Shown here: piece by piece, positions 20,516 through 28,954 of the stretch
Position numbering within the stretch: the first letter of the stretch is position 1
How the letters are laid out: each line of letters starts with the position of its first letter
NCBI RefSeq assembly: GCF_003387475.1
Contig: NZ_QUNO01000029.1
Location: 1 to 64,000, forward strand
Length of the DNA stretch: 64,000 bases
Direction: 5' to 3'
From: Kutzneria buriramensis
GTDB taxonomy: Bacteria > Actinomycetota > Actinomycetes > Mycobacteriales > Pseudonocardiaceae
Made by a program: the position numbers and the translations under genes
Notes under the pieces: model-generated
The model's database searches: none
The model's input: the letters and a program-made list of their open reading frames with translations, nothing else
What the model was told of the DNA's origin: nothing

Positions 20516-21709
20516 GTGGCTATCCCGGTTCCGCTTCACCTGGCGATCGCGCTCGACGGCGCCGGCTGGCACCCGGCCGCCTGGCGAACCGCGGCGGTGC
20601 CGGCCCACGCGTACTTCGGCCTGCGCTACTGGGCCGACCTCGCGGCGGAGGCGGAGGCGGCGCGCATCGACTACGTCAGTTTCGAGGACGAGTTGGCCGT
20701 GCAGTCCCCGTTGCCGACCGGCCGGGATGACCGCGTGGATCTGTTCCGGGGCCGGTTCGACGCGGTGCAGCTGGCCGCCGGCCTGACCGCGCGCACCCGG
20801 CATCTCGGGTTCGTGCCGGTGGCGACCACCACGCACACCGAGCCGTTCCACGCGTCCACCGCGATCGCGACGCTGGACCACGTGAGCACGGGCCGAGCCG
20901 GCTGGCAGGTCCGGGTGTCGCGCAACCCCAGCGAGGCGCGCAACGTCGGCCGCCGCACCATCCCGGAGATCGAGCCGTCCGGCGTCGCCAGCGCGACCAA
21001 GACGAGGTTGCGCGCCGAGCTGTACCGGGAGGCCGAGGACTTCGTCGAGGTCTCGCGCCGGCTCTGGGACTCCTGGGAGGACGACGCGGTCATCCGTGAC
21101 CTGCCGACCGGCCGCTACCTCGACCGGGACCGCCTGCACCACGTCGACTTCACCGGAGCCACGTTCTCGGTGAAGGGACCGTCGGTCGTGCCGAGGCCGC
21201 CGCAGGGGCAGCCGCCGGTGGCCGTGCTCGCGCACGAGCACAACGCCTTCGTGCTGGCCGCCCGCTGCGCCGACATCGCCTACGTGACCCCCACCGACGA
21301 ACACGACGCGGCCCGGCTCGTCGAGGCGATCCGGGCGGTCGAGGCCGAGGTGGGCCGGCGCGAGCCCGGCCTGAAGATCCTCGCCGACCTGGTCGTGTTC
21401 GTGGGCGCGGACGCGGCCGACCGCAAGGCGCGGTGGGACGAACTGGCCGGTGCGCCGATGACCAGCGATGCCGCCGTCTTCGTCGGGTCGCCGGTGGAAC
21501 TGGCCGAGACGGTGCTGCGCTGGCAGGCCGGCGGGATCGACGGCTTCCGGCTGCGACCGGGATCGCACGCGGACGACCTGATCGCGGTCACCCGGGGCCT
21601 GGTGCCCGAACTCCAGGCCCGCGGGGCGTTCCGGACCGACTACCGGTCGGCGACCCTGCGCGCGCGGTTCGGCCTGACCCGACCGGAAAACCGTTACGCG
21701 GCAGCGTGA
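20516..21709 (+). CDS. Luciferase-like monooxygenase, NtaA/SnaA/SoxA-related
   Basis: This 397-aa LLM-family TIM barrel resembles the FMNH2-dependent NtaA/DszA branch. Recognisable parts are YVSFEDEL near the N-terminus, TLDHVSTGRAGWQVRVS in the middle, and a C-terminal LVPELQARGAFRTDY like that of the next gene. The start is GTG at 20516 with GGTGA upstream. It lies 45 bp after the P450 and 30 bp before a longer paralogue, so the three are probably cotranscribed. Reduced FMN would come from a separate reductase such as that at 26727. The substrate is unknown. Confidence 0.9.
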   Translation: MAIPVPLHLAIALDGAGWHPAAWRTAAVPAHAYFGLRYWADLAAEAEAARIDYVSFEDELAVQSPLPTGRDDRVDLFRGRFDAVQLAAGLTARTRHLGFVPVATTTHTEPFHASTAIATLDHVSTGRAGWQVRVSRNPSEARNVGRRTIPEIEPSGVASATKTRLRAELYREAEDFVEVSRRLWDSWEDDAVIRDLPTGRYLDRDRLHHVDFTGATFSVKGPSVVPRPPQGQPPVAVLAHEHNAFVLAARCADIAYVTPTDEHDAARLVEAIRAVEAEVGRREPGLKILADLVVFVGADAADRKARWDELAGAPMTSDAAVFVGSPVELAETVLRWQAGGIDGFRLRPGSHADDLIAVTRGLVPELQARGAFRTDYRSATLRARFGLTRPENRYAAA

Positions 21710-21739
21710 TCCGAGTTCGAACGTCCGGGGAGTAGCGTT

Positions 21740-23098
21740 ATGTCCACAGTGCAGAAGAAGCCGGGCGACCGGCAGGTGATCCTGGCCGCGGGCTTTCCGC
21801 ACGGCAGTCCGTGGATCATCTGGAGCGATCCGGCATCCGGTCCGCAGGTCGACATCGCGTCGTTCCAGCACGCGGTGCGCACCGCCGAGGACGGCAAGCT
21901 GGATTTCTTCATGCTGGCCGAGGCGCTGCGCCAGCGTGAGCACAAGGGGAAGCTGTTCGACCTGGACATCACCGGCCGGACCCACGGGCTGACCCTGCTC
22001 AACGCGCTGGCCGCGGTCACCGAGCACATCGGTCTGGTGGCGACCGTCAGCTCGACCTACAACGAGCCGTACGAACTGGCCAAGCAACTGTCCACTTTGG
22101 ACCATCTGTCCGACGGTCGAGCCGGTTGGAACATCGTGACCACGTCCGATCCCGCGTCCGGGGTGAACTTCCGCCGTGGCGGCTTCCTGCCGCACGCCGA
22201 GCGCTACCGGCGGGCCGGGGAGTTCCTGGCCACCGCGCGCAAGCTCTGGGACAGCTGGCCGATCGAGACCGTGGTGGGGGACGGGCCCGCCGGCCGGTTC
22301 GTCGACGATCCCGAGGTGGGCGGCTACCGGCAGGTCGGCGCCCAGTTCGACATCGCGGGCCGGTTCTGCCTGCCGGCCAGTCCGCAGCGGCACCCGGTGC
22401 TGGTGCAGGCCGGCGACTCCGCCGACGGCCGGCAGTTCGCCGTCGACAACGTGGACATCATCTTCAGCATGCACGCCGAGCCGAACGCGGGACGCGCCTT
22501 CTACGCGGACGTGAAGGCCCGGGCCAGGGCGGCGGGCCGGGACCCGGACTCGATCAAGATCATGCCCGGCACCCAGTTCGTCATCGGCGACTCCCGGCCC
22601 GACGCCGAGGAACGCTCGCGCGAGCTGGCGTACCGGCAGATCACGCCGCAGAACGCGATCGCCCGGCTGGAGCAGGTGTGGGGCCGCGACCTGTCCGACC
22701 ACGACGCCGACGGGCCGGTGCCGCCGGTGCGTGACAACCGAGACGTACCGCACTCGGGCGGCTACGCCCCCGGCGGCCGGCCGCCGTCCGCGCAGGCGCT
22801 GGCCTGGTACGAGCGGGCCCAGGCGGAGAAGCTGACCATCAGGGAACTGATCATCGCGGTGACCCTGCGGCACACGTTTCTCGGCACGCCCGGCCAGATC
22901 GCCGACCAGATCACCGACGCGGTCCGGACGGAGGCGGCCGACGGCTATGTGCTGGCCGGTCTCACCCAGCCGACCGGCCTGGACGAGTTCGTCAAGTCGG
23001 TGGTGCCCGAACTCCAGGACCGCGGGGTGTTCCGCACCGAGTACACGGGGGCGACCTTCCGGGAGAACCTCGGCCTGCCACCGGTCGCGGGCCGCTGA
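21740..23098 (+). CDS. FMNH2-dependent monooxygenase, NtaA/SnaA/DszA family
   Basis: This 452-aa protein has the full pattern of this family: DFFMLAEALR, STLDHLSDGRAGWNIVT, PVLVQAGDS and a C-terminal VVPELQDRGVFRTEY. Relatives include nitrilotriacetate, dibenzothiophene-sulfone and pristinamycin IIA monooxygenases, all two-component enzymes fed by an FMN reductase. The ATG at 21740 has GGGGAG upstream. A perfect 13-bp hairpin follows the stop. A Baeyer-Villiger or C-H oxidation of the polyketide is plausible, because two-component Baeyer-Villiger enzymes are reported from neoabyssomicin biosynthesis, but this is not shown by the sequence. Confidence 0.92.
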   Translation: MSTVQKKPGDRQVILAAGFPHGSPWIIWSDPASGPQVDIASFQHAVRTAEDGKLDFFMLAEALRQREHKGKLFDLDITGRTHGLTLLNALAAVTEHIGLVATVSSTYNEPYELAKQLSTLDHLSDGRAGWNIVTTSDPASGVNFRRGGFLPHAERYRRAGEFLATARKLWDSWPIETVVGDGPAGRFVDDPEVGGYRQVGAQFDIAGRFCLPASPQRHPVLVQAGDSADGRQFAVDNVDIIFSMHAEPNAGRAFYADVKARARAAGRDPDSIKIMPGTQFVIGDSRPDAEERSRELAYRQITPQNAIARLEQVWGRDLSDHDADGPVPPVRDNRDVPHSGGYAPGGRPPSAQALAWYERAQAEKLTIRELIIAVTLRHTFLGTPGQIADQITDAVRTEAADGYVLAGLTQPTGLDEFVKSVVPELQDRGVFRTEYTGATFRENLGLPPVAGR

Positions 23099-23103
23099 GC
23101 GAC

Positions 23104-23136
23104 CGTCGGCGGCCGGACTGCGGCCGGCCGCCGACG
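23104..23136. terminator. Bidirectional hairpin terminator
   Basis: A perfect 13-bp stem (23104-23116 with 23124-23136) and a 7-nt loop lie between convergent stops at 23098 and 23149. There is no T-run. Confidence 0.6.
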
Positions 23137-23148
23137 ACGGCGCCGAAC

Positions 23149-24588
23149 TCACCGGCCGGACTGCTGCCGGGGCGGTGTCTTGATGCCGAACAGCGCCAGC
23201 GCGAGGCCGAACAGGGTGTAGACGATGCCCACCTCGAACGCGATGTGGTAGCCGTGCAGGGCGGCCGCCGTGCTCGGATGGGTCGCGCCGCCGATAACCG
23301 CGCCGAACACCGCGACCAGCACGGCGAGCCCGAGCGATCCGCCCAGCCGCTGCGAGACGTTGAGCAGACCGGACGCGGCGCCGGCGAAGCGGGGCTCCAC
23401 GTCGGTCAGGCCGACCCGGGTGACCAGGGTGAACAGCAGGCCGGCGCCGGTGCCGAACAGGATCATCGGGCCGAACAGCGAGGCGAAGTAGTCGCTGTCC
23501 GGGGTGACGAAGGTCAGCCAGAAGGTGGCGGCCACCGTCGAGAGGCTGCCGATGATCAGCACCGGCTTGATGCCCAGCCGCGCGGTCAGCGGCGAGACGA
23601 GCTGCGCCGAGGTGAAGATCATGACGCCCCAGGGCACGAAGGCGAACCCGGCCCGGAGCGGGTCGAGGCCCTGGATGCTCTGCAGGAACTGGGTGACGAA
23701 GAAGAAGACGCCGAACATGGTGCCGCCGAGGAACAACAGGATCAGGTTGGCGCTGACCCGGTTGCGGTGCCGGAACAGCAGCAGCGGCATCAGCGGTGCG
23801 GTGATGCGGGCCTCGACGGCGACGAACACCGCGAGCAGCACCACGGCGACGGCGAGCGAGGTCAGGGTCTGGGGATCGGTCCAGCCGTCGCTGGTGGAGC
23901 GGATCAGGCCGTAGGTGAGCGCGGACACGCCGAGGGTCGACAACAGCGCGCCAGCGATGTCGAACCGACCCTTGGCCCGCGCTGCGCCGGCGATGAAGAG
24001 CACGGCGAGGACTCCGACGAACACGCCGATCGGGACGTTGACGAACATGGTCCAGCGCCAGGACGCCCACTGGGTGAGCACCCCGCCGAGGATCATGCCG
24101 ACGACGCCGCCGGCCCCGGAGACCGCGCCGTACACCCCGATGGCCTTGGCCCTGGCCGGGCCGTCGAACGACGTGGTGATCAGGGCCAGCGCGGTCGGCG
24201 AGCCGATGGCCGCGCCGATGCCCTGCAGGGCGCGCGCGGCCACCAGCACGCCCGCGTTCGGCGCGAGCCCGGCGAGCAGCGAGGCCACCGTGAAGACGGT
24301 CAGGCCGGCGAGGAAGACGTTCTTGCGGCCGAGGATGTCGCCGGAGCGGCCGCCGAGCAGCAGCAGGCCGCCGAAGGTCAGAGTGTAGGCGTTGAGCACC
24401 CAGGACAGGCCGGTCGCCGAGAAGGCCAGGTCGGTCCGGATGCTGGGCAGGGCGACATTGACCACGCTGGCGTCCAGCACCACCATCAGCTGGAACGCGG
24501 ACAGCGCGGTGAGGATCAGCCCAGGTCGGCGCCGGCGTGGCGGCGGCGTGGCGGCGACCGCGGCGGCAGGTGAGGTGGACATCGGCAC
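23149..24588 (-). CDS. DHA2-family MFS exporter (14 TM drug:H+ antiporter)
   Basis: This 479-aa integral membrane protein of the EmrB/QacA family has the early motif LDASVVNVALPSI (motif D1), the loop GGRSGDILGRKNVFLAGL (motif A) and ALQGIGAAIGSPTAL (motif B), with about 14 predicted helices. Its divergent neighbour is a TetR regulator and the 121-bp gap holds an inverted repeat, the classic layout of a repressor-controlled efflux pump. It probably exports the tetronate product or gives self-resistance. Abyssomicin clusters hold a comparable TetR/MFS pair. Confidence 0.94.
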   Translation of the reverse strand: MPMSTSPAAAVAATPPPRRRRPGLILTALSAFQLMVVLDASVVNVALPSIRTDLAFSATGLSWVLNAYTLTFGGLLLLGGRSGDILGRKNVFLAGLTVFTVASLLAGLAPNAGVLVAARALQGIGAAIGSPTALALITTSFDGPARAKAIGVYGAVSGAGGVVGMILGGVLTQWASWRWTMFVNVPIGVFVGVLAVLFIAGAARAKGRFDIAGALLSTLGVSALTYGLIRSTSDGWTDPQTLTSLAVAVVLLAVFVAVEARITAPLMPLLLFRHRNRVSANLILLFLGGTMFGVFFFVTQFLQSIQGLDPLRAGFAFVPWGVMIFTSAQLVSPLTARLGIKPVLIIGSLSTVAATFWLTFVTPDSDYFASLFGPMILFGTGAGLLFTLVTRVGLTDVEPRFAGAASGLLNVSQRLGGSLGLAVLVAVFGAVIGGATHPSTAAALHGYHIAFEVGIVYTLFGLALALFGIKTPPRQQSGR

Positions 24589-24620
24589 TCCGGTGCTGGG
24601 TCGGTGGGAGACGCGAACTT

Positions 24621-24690
24621 AGGGTACGGATCCGTTCGCTGTGCAGACGGTAACATGGCCGGCGCCGTTTAAGAAACGAAACGGTACCCT
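24621..24690. promoter_or_regulatory. Candidate TetR operator in the MFS/TetR divergent promoter
   Basis: AGGGTACGGATCCGTTCG (24621-24638) is mirrored by CGAAACGGTACCCT (24677-24690). The outer AGGGTAC/GTACCCT arms form a long inverted repeat, and each arm also has internal dyad symmetry (CGGATCCG, GGTACC). TetR dimers typically bind such elements. Confidence 0.5.
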
Positions 24691-24709
24691 CAAGTGAGGA
24701 GGCGTCCGC

Positions 24710-25315
24710 ATGTCCGTGACCGACTCGGAGCGACTGCCTGTCGCCGATGGCGCGAAGCGCCGGCGCGGTACGGCGCTGCAGCACGCCATCTTCGACGCGG
24801 TGTTCGACCTGATCAACGAGATCGGCTACGCCCGGCTGACCATGGAACGGGTCGCGCTGGCCGCCGGCACCAGCAAGGCCGTGCTCTACCGCCGCTGGCC
24901 CGACAAGGAAGCCCTGGTCCTCGACGCCCTGCGGGAGAGCCTGCCGACCATTCCGGAGGTGTCGGTCCACGGCAACCTGCGCGACGACCTGCTCGCCGTG
25001 CTGGAGGTGGTGCGATCGGCGTTCGCGATGACCAAGGGCACCGCGTTCCACCTGGTGGCCGCCGAGGCCGGCGGCGACTGCCGGGCGCTGGCCAATGAAC
25101 GCGTGTTCGCGCCGGCGCACGACGCCATCCTGGCGACGATGCGGCGCGCCGCCGAGCGCGGCGAGACCCGGCCGGAACTCGTCACCGACCTGGTCGCCGA
25201 CATCGGCACCGCGCTGTTGCGCAGCCGAGCCATCGACGGCGAGATCCCGCCCGAGACGCTGGTCACCGCGATCGTGGACGACGTGCTGCTGCCGCTGCTC
25301 AGTTCGGCTCGCTGA
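24710..25315 (+). CDS. TetR-family transcriptional repressor
   Basis: This 201-aa protein has an N-terminal helix-turn-helix (about residues 25-70): IFDAVFDLINEIGYARLTM, then AAGTSKAVLYRRWPDKEAL. The C-terminal ligand-binding half has the TetR_C pattern found in many actinomycete efflux regulators. AGGAGG lies eight bases upstream of the ATG. It is divergent from the DHA2 exporter and likely represses both itself and the exporter until a product or intermediate binds. Its last 17 bp overlap the convergent ferredoxin gene. Confidence 0.95.
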   Translation: MSVTDSERLPVADGAKRRRGTALQHAIFDAVFDLINEIGYARLTMERVALAAGTSKAVLYRRWPDKEALVLDALRESLPTIPEVSVHGNLRDDLLAVLEVVRSAFAMTKGTAFHLVAAEAGGDCRALANERVFAPAHDAILATMRRAAERGETRPELVTDLVADIGTALLRSRAIDGEIPPETLVTAIVDDVLLPLLSSAR

Positions 25316-25496
25316 GCCGGATCGCGTTCGACGGGCACAGCTGCTGACCGAGTCGGACGGCCTCGCGTAACTCCGCCGCAGGCTCGTCCTGGAGCACGAC
25401 CACAAGGCCCTCGTCGTCGTGGTCGAAGACGGTCGGCGCGCTCAGCACGCACTGGGCCGCGCCGATACACCGGTCCCGGTCGGTTTCGATTCGCAT
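25299..25496 (-). CDS. 3Fe-4S ferredoxin (P450 redox partner)
   Basis: This 65-aa ferredoxin has the pattern CIGAAQC near the N-terminus and a distal CP (LCPSNAI), with the intervening AP..FDHDDEGLVVVL typical of actinomycete P450 ferredoxins. The Cys spacing (three ligands, one canonical Cys missing) fits a [3Fe-4S] cluster. The ATG at 25496 (MRIETDRDRC) is chosen because family members begin just before the first strand; an in-frame ATG at 25529 would add 11 residues. It probably passes electrons to the P450 at 19250. No ferredoxin reductase gene is nearby. Confidence 0.93.
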   Translation of the reverse strand: MRIETDRDRCIGAAQCVLSAPTVFDHDDEGLVVVLQDEPAAELREAVRLGQQLCPSNAIRLSEPN

Positions 25497-25501
25497 TTCC
25501 G

Positions 25502-25542
25502 CACCTACTTCCTGGGTCGACGATTCCACCCTAGGGTAGGTG
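25502..25542. promoter_or_regulatory. Inverted repeats upstream of the ferredoxin gene
   Basis: CACCTAC (25502-25508) and GTAGGTG (25536-25542) form a dyad, and the self-complementary ACCCTAGGGT lies at 25528-25537. They sit just upstream of the ferredoxin start and could be an operator. The element overlaps the longer alternative ferredoxin start. Confidence 0.35.
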
Positions 25543-25658
25543 TTCCGTGGGCGACAACCGCGCTTTAGAGCTCGCCAAGGTAGTCATTAGTCGCGCCGTC
25601 GATACTGTGTGGCGTCGATGAGTTCTCGGTGTGCTCACCTGTGACGGAGGCTGCTGAA

Positions 25659-26717
25659 GTGCGCATAGGGATTACTTATTTGAGCGCGTCACGGGACATT
25701 GACCGGGCCACGACGGACGAGAAGTACGGCGATTTCTTCCGCGAAGTCGAGTGGGCCAACGACAAGGGCTTCGCCGGCGTCTGGATCACCGAACACCATT
25801 TCTCCACCTACAGCCTCAGCTCGTCGCCGCTGCTGCTGCTGACCAAGGCCGCGACCGTCGCGCCGAACCTGCGGGTCGGCACCGGGATCCTGGTGCTGCC
25901 GCTGTGGGATCCGGTCCGGCTGGTGGCCGACGTGTGCACCCTGGACGCGGTCTCCGGCGGCCGGGTCGACCTCGGCATCGGGCGCGGCTACCAGTCGCAC
26001 GAGTTCCACGGCTACGGCCGGGACCTGGCCGACAGCCGGGCGATGTTCGAGGAAGCTGTCGACCTGATCACGCAGCTGCTCACCAGCGAGGACACCACGT
26101 TCGACGGCCGGCACTACCACGTCGACGCACCGGTCACCGTGCTGCCCAGGCCCACCCAGAACCCGCATCCGCCGGTCTGGCTGGCCGCCGTCAGTCCCGA
26201 GTCGACCCGGTTCGCGGTGACCAGGGGCTTCAACTTCATGGGCCTGGCCCTGGCCACGCCGGCCGAACTGGCCAAGCACTGGCGGGCGATCGAGGACATC
26301 GCCCGGGAGACCGGGCAGTCGGTGGCCGGCCGGGAGTACTCGGCCAACCGCTACGTCTACTGCACCACCGACCCGGACGGCCGGCGGCTGGCTGCCCGCG
26401 AGGCCGCCCGGCAGATGGCCATGTCCCGGGCGCTGGCCACCGGCGCGGTGCCGGTGCACGGCGTGGCGCCGGCCCCGGCCGAGATCGACCCGGCCGACGA
26501 GGAACTGGCCTACCAGCGGCTGCTGGCCGGCACGCCGGACGAGATCGTCGCCCAGATCGAGGAGATCGCCGACTCCGGCGTGACCTACATCAGCGCCGGC
26601 TTCCAGTACGGGGCGATGCCGACCGAGGCCTCCTTCCGCTCGATGAAGCTGTTCGCGGAGGGGGTGCTGCCCGCGTTCGCCGGCACCACCGGAGCCGCGA
26701 CACCCGCCTTCTCCTAG
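25659..26717 (+). CDS. Luciferase-like monooxygenase (AbyE-like in context)
   Basis: This protein is about 352 aa, an LLM-superfamily TIM barrel with FAGVWITEHHFSTY, VGTGILVLPLWDPVRLV and GGRVDLGIGRGYQSHEF. The GTG at 25659 is chosen because GGAGG lies eight bases upstream and VRIGITYLSA is the expected first strand; a GTG at 25629 would add ten residues. The next gene, 9 bp downstream behind AGGAGG, encodes an SsuE-like FMN reductase, giving a self-contained two-component monooxygenase. Abyssomicin clusters have a comparable luciferase-type oxidase and FMN reductase (AbyE/AbyZ). Function by analogy only. Confidence 0.92.
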   Translation: MRIGITYLSASRDIDRATTDEKYGDFFREVEWANDKGFAGVWITEHHFSTYSLSSSPLLLLTKAATVAPNLRVGTGILVLPLWDPVRLVADVCTLDAVSGGRVDLGIGRGYQSHEFHGYGRDLADSRAMFEEAVDLITQLLTSEDTTFDGRHYHVDAPVTVLPRPTQNPHPPVWLAAVSPESTRFAVTRGFNFMGLALATPAELAKHWRAIEDIARETGQSVAGREYSANRYVYCTTDPDGRRLAAREAARQMAMSRALATGAVPVHGVAPAPAEIDPADEELAYQRLLAGTPDEIVAQIEEIADSGVTYISAGFQYGAMPTEASFRSMKLFAEGVLPAFAGTTGAATPAFS

Positions 26718-26726
26718 GAGGAAACC

Positions 26727-27287
26727 GTGCCCACCGTAGTGGCGATTTCCGGCAGCCCTTCCGAGCTGTCCAAGACCAACCGGGTGGCCGAGCACGTGTT
26801 GGCCGCGTTGGCCGGCGACGGCGCCGAGGTGGCCCACATCCGGCTGCGCGACCTGCCGGCCGTGCCGCTGCTGCACGGGGACAGCGGCCATCCGGCCATT
26901 GCCTCGGCGCTGGCCACGCTCGAGAAGGCGGACGGCGTCGTGCTGGCGACGCCGACCTACAAGGCCGCGTATTCCGGACTGCTCAAGGCTTTTCTCGATC
27001 TGCTGCCGCAGTTCGCGCTGTCCGGCAAGGCGGTGCTGCCGCTGGCCACCGGCGGCAGTGTCGCGCACGTGCTGGCGCTGGACTACGGCCTGCGGCCGGT
27101 GTTGCAGTCACTCGCGCCCCGGCACGTCGTGCAGAGCTATTTCCTGCTGGACAGCCAGCTCACGCTGACCGAGGACGCGGTTGTGCTCGAACCCGATGCC
27201 GCACGGACGCTGAAGGACATCCTGGACGACTTCGCGGACGCCTTCCGCGTCGCGCGCCGGGCCACCGCGGTCGCCCGGTCCAGCTGA
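26727..27287 (+). CDS. NAD(P)H-dependent FMN reductase, SsuE-like
   Basis: This 186-aa flavodoxin-fold reductase has the phosphate-binding loop SGSPSELSKTNR near the N-terminus, the flavin-contacting TPTYKAAYSGLLKAFLD and LATGGSVAHVLALDY, all hallmarks of SsuE. It makes free FMNH2 for two-component monooxygenases. It is the only such reductase in the window and sits directly after one LLM gene, so it may serve several of the four LLM enzymes of this region. The GTG start has a consensus AGGAGG. A perfect 15-bp hairpin follows. Confidence 0.95.
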   Translation: MPTVVAISGSPSELSKTNRVAEHVLAALAGDGAEVAHIRLRDLPAVPLLHGDSGHPAIASALATLEKADGVVLATPTYKAAYSGLLKAFLDLLPQFALSGKAVLPLATGGSVAHVLALDYGLRPVLQSLAPRHVVQSYFLLDSQLTLTEDAVVLEPDAARTLKDILDDFADAFRVARRATAVARSS

Positions 27288-27297
27288 GCGGGTCGGC

Positions 27298-27336
27298 GAG
27301 CCTGGAGCTCAGTCCACCGGGCTGAGCTCCAGGCTC
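27298..27336. terminator. Bidirectional hairpin terminator overlapping a coding end
   Basis: A perfect 15-bp stem (27298-27312 with 27322-27336) and a 9-nt loop separate convergent genes. The left arm crosses the stop of the ABC ATPase gene and the right arm encodes its last residues (LELS). Confidence 0.65.
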
Positions 27337-28868
27337 GGGATCGCGGCGAGCAGCGCCCGGGTGTACGGGTGGCGCGGCCGGTCGAACACGTCGGCGGCGG
27401 CGCCCTGTTCGACCACCCGGCCGTCCTTCATCACCAGCACCCGGTCGCCGATCTGCCGGACCACGGCCAGGTCGTGGGTGATGAACAGCAGCGCGATCCC
27501 GGTTTCCCGTTGCAGCGCGGCCAGCAGTTCGAGCACCTGGGCCTGCACCGAGACATCCAGCGCGGAGACCGGTTCGTCGCAGATCAGCACCGACGGATCC
27601 GGGCCGAGCGCCCGCGCGATGGCCACCCGTTGCCGCTGGCCGCCGGAGAGTTCATGGGGCCGGCGGCCGGCGAACTCAGCGCCCAGCCCGACCTTGGCCA
27701 GCAGCTCGGTCACCCGTTCGCCGCGCTGGCGCCGGCCGAGCCGGGGGAGTGCCTCGCCGATGATGGTCGCCACGGTGAACCGAGGATCGAACGCGGCGTA
27801 CGGGTTCTGGTGCACGAGCTGCATGAAGCCGCGACGCGGGCGCCGGGTCCGCTCCGGCAACGCCGACCACGCCTGGCCGGCCACGCGCACCGTGCCGGTG
27901 TCGGGAGCGAGCAGGCCGGTGGCGATGCGGGCCAGGGTGCTCTTGCCCGAGCCCGATTCGCCAACCACGGCAACGGTTTCCCCCGCGTGCAGGGTCACGG
28001 ACACGTCCGACAGGGCCGGCCGCTCGGCACGGGAGTAGGTCTTGCCGACCAGGTCGATCTCCACCACCGGTCGGCCCGGCGTTGTCGTCGGCCGGTCGCG
28101 ACGGGCGGGTACCGCGGCGATCAGCTGTCGGGTGTAGGGATGGTCCGGTCGGGTCAGGATTCGGGCCGTGGGGCCGGATTCCACGATCTCACCGGCACGC
28201 AGTACCACGATCCGGTCGGCCAGCCGAGCCACCACGGCCAGGTCGTGGCTGATCAGCAGCAGCCCGCGGTCCTGGCGGGTGATCCGGCCGAGCAGGTCCA
28301 GGATCTGTTCCTGGACGATGACGTCCAAGGCGGTCGTCGGCTCGTCGGCGATGACCAGCCGCGGCCGAGCGGCCAGCGCGGTGGCGATCAGCGCGCGTTG
28401 CCGCAAGCCGCCGGACAGCTGGTGCGGATACTGCGCGGCCCGGGCCTCGGGTTCCGGTACGCCCACCTCGCGCAGCAACTCGACGGCGCGTGCCGCCCGT
28501 GCCCGCCGGGACACGGTCTCGTGCAACCGGATCGGCTCGGCCACCTCGGCGCCGACGGTGCGCAACGGATCCAGCGACACCAGGGCATCCTGCAGGACCA
28601 TGCCCACCGTGCGACCCCGGAGCCGTTGCCAGTCCCTCGCCCGGAACTGCCTGGTGTCCGTGCCGTACACCGACAGCCGATCCGCGTCGACCCGCGCTCG
28701 CCGGCCGGCCAGGCCGAGCAGCGCGCGGGCGGTCACGCTCTTTCCGGAGCCCGACTCGCCCACGATCGCCAGGCACTGACCCGGTTCGACGGTGAAGGAC
28801 AGGTCCCGCACGACGGGTGCACCGCGACCGAACGCGATGGTCAGCCCCGCAACGTCAACCAAACTCAC
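27309..28868 (-). CDS. Fused DppD-DppF-type ABC transporter ATPase
   Basis: This 519-aa protein has two complete nucleotide-binding domains. Domain 1 (about 5-240): GESGSGKSV, LSGGLRQRAL, ADEPTTALD. Domain 2 (about 265-510): GESGSGKST, LSGGQRQRVAIARAL, CDEPVSALD. Each is followed by the oligopeptide-type HPYTR..(I/L)AA.P tail. This arrangement energises Dpp/Opp permease pairs, so it most likely powers the permeases at 16204-17987, which have no ATPase of their own. The GTG start has AAGGGA upstream, and a SARP-like repeat lies about 50 bp upstream, suggesting co-regulation with the other cluster genes. Confidence 0.95.
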   Translation of the reverse strand: MSLVDVAGLTIAFGRGAPVVRDLSFTVEPGQCLAIVGESGSGKSVTARALLGLAGRRARVDADRLSVYGTDTRQFRARDWQRLRGRTVGMVLQDALVSLDPLRTVGAEVAEPIRLHETVSRRARAARAVELLREVGVPEPEARAAQYPHQLSGGLRQRALIATALAARPRLVIADEPTTALDVIVQEQILDLLGRITRQDRGLLLISHDLAVVARLADRIVVLRAGEIVESGPTARILTRPDHPYTRQLIAAVPARRDRPTTTPGRPVVEIDLVGKTYSRAERPALSDVSVTLHAGETVAVVGESGSGKSTLARIATGLLAPDTGTVRVAGQAWSALPERTRRPRRGFMQLVHQNPYAAFDPRFTVATIIGEALPRLGRRQRGERVTELLAKVGLGAEFAGRRPHELSGGQRQRVAIARALGPDPSVLICDEPVSALDVSVQAQVLELLAALQRETGIALLFITHDLAVVRQIGDRVLVMKDGRVVEQGAAADVFDRPRHPYTRALLAAIPSLELSPVD

Positions 28869-28913
28869 TGGGTATCCCTTCGTGTCGCGCCGCGCCCACC
28901 CTGCCCCGAGCCG

Positions 28914-28932
28914 CTAAAGCCGCCACTAAGCG
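28914..28932 (-). promoter_or_regulatory. SARP-like direct repeat (11-bp period)
   Basis: CTAAAGC (28914-28920) and CTAAGCG (28926-28932) have AAGC cores 11 bp apart in the 86-bp gap upstream of the leftward ABC ATPase gene. Sequence and orientation match the repeats at 19103 and 31815. Confidence 0.5.
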
Positions 28933-28954
28933 CGTGCCACATCGTGGGACCGGT

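Noticed and set aside
19262-25405. 2,047-codon open frame on the minus strand
   Set aside because: It crosses P450, monooxygenase and MFS genes that are clearly real on other frames; it has no domain motifs and low-complexity composition.
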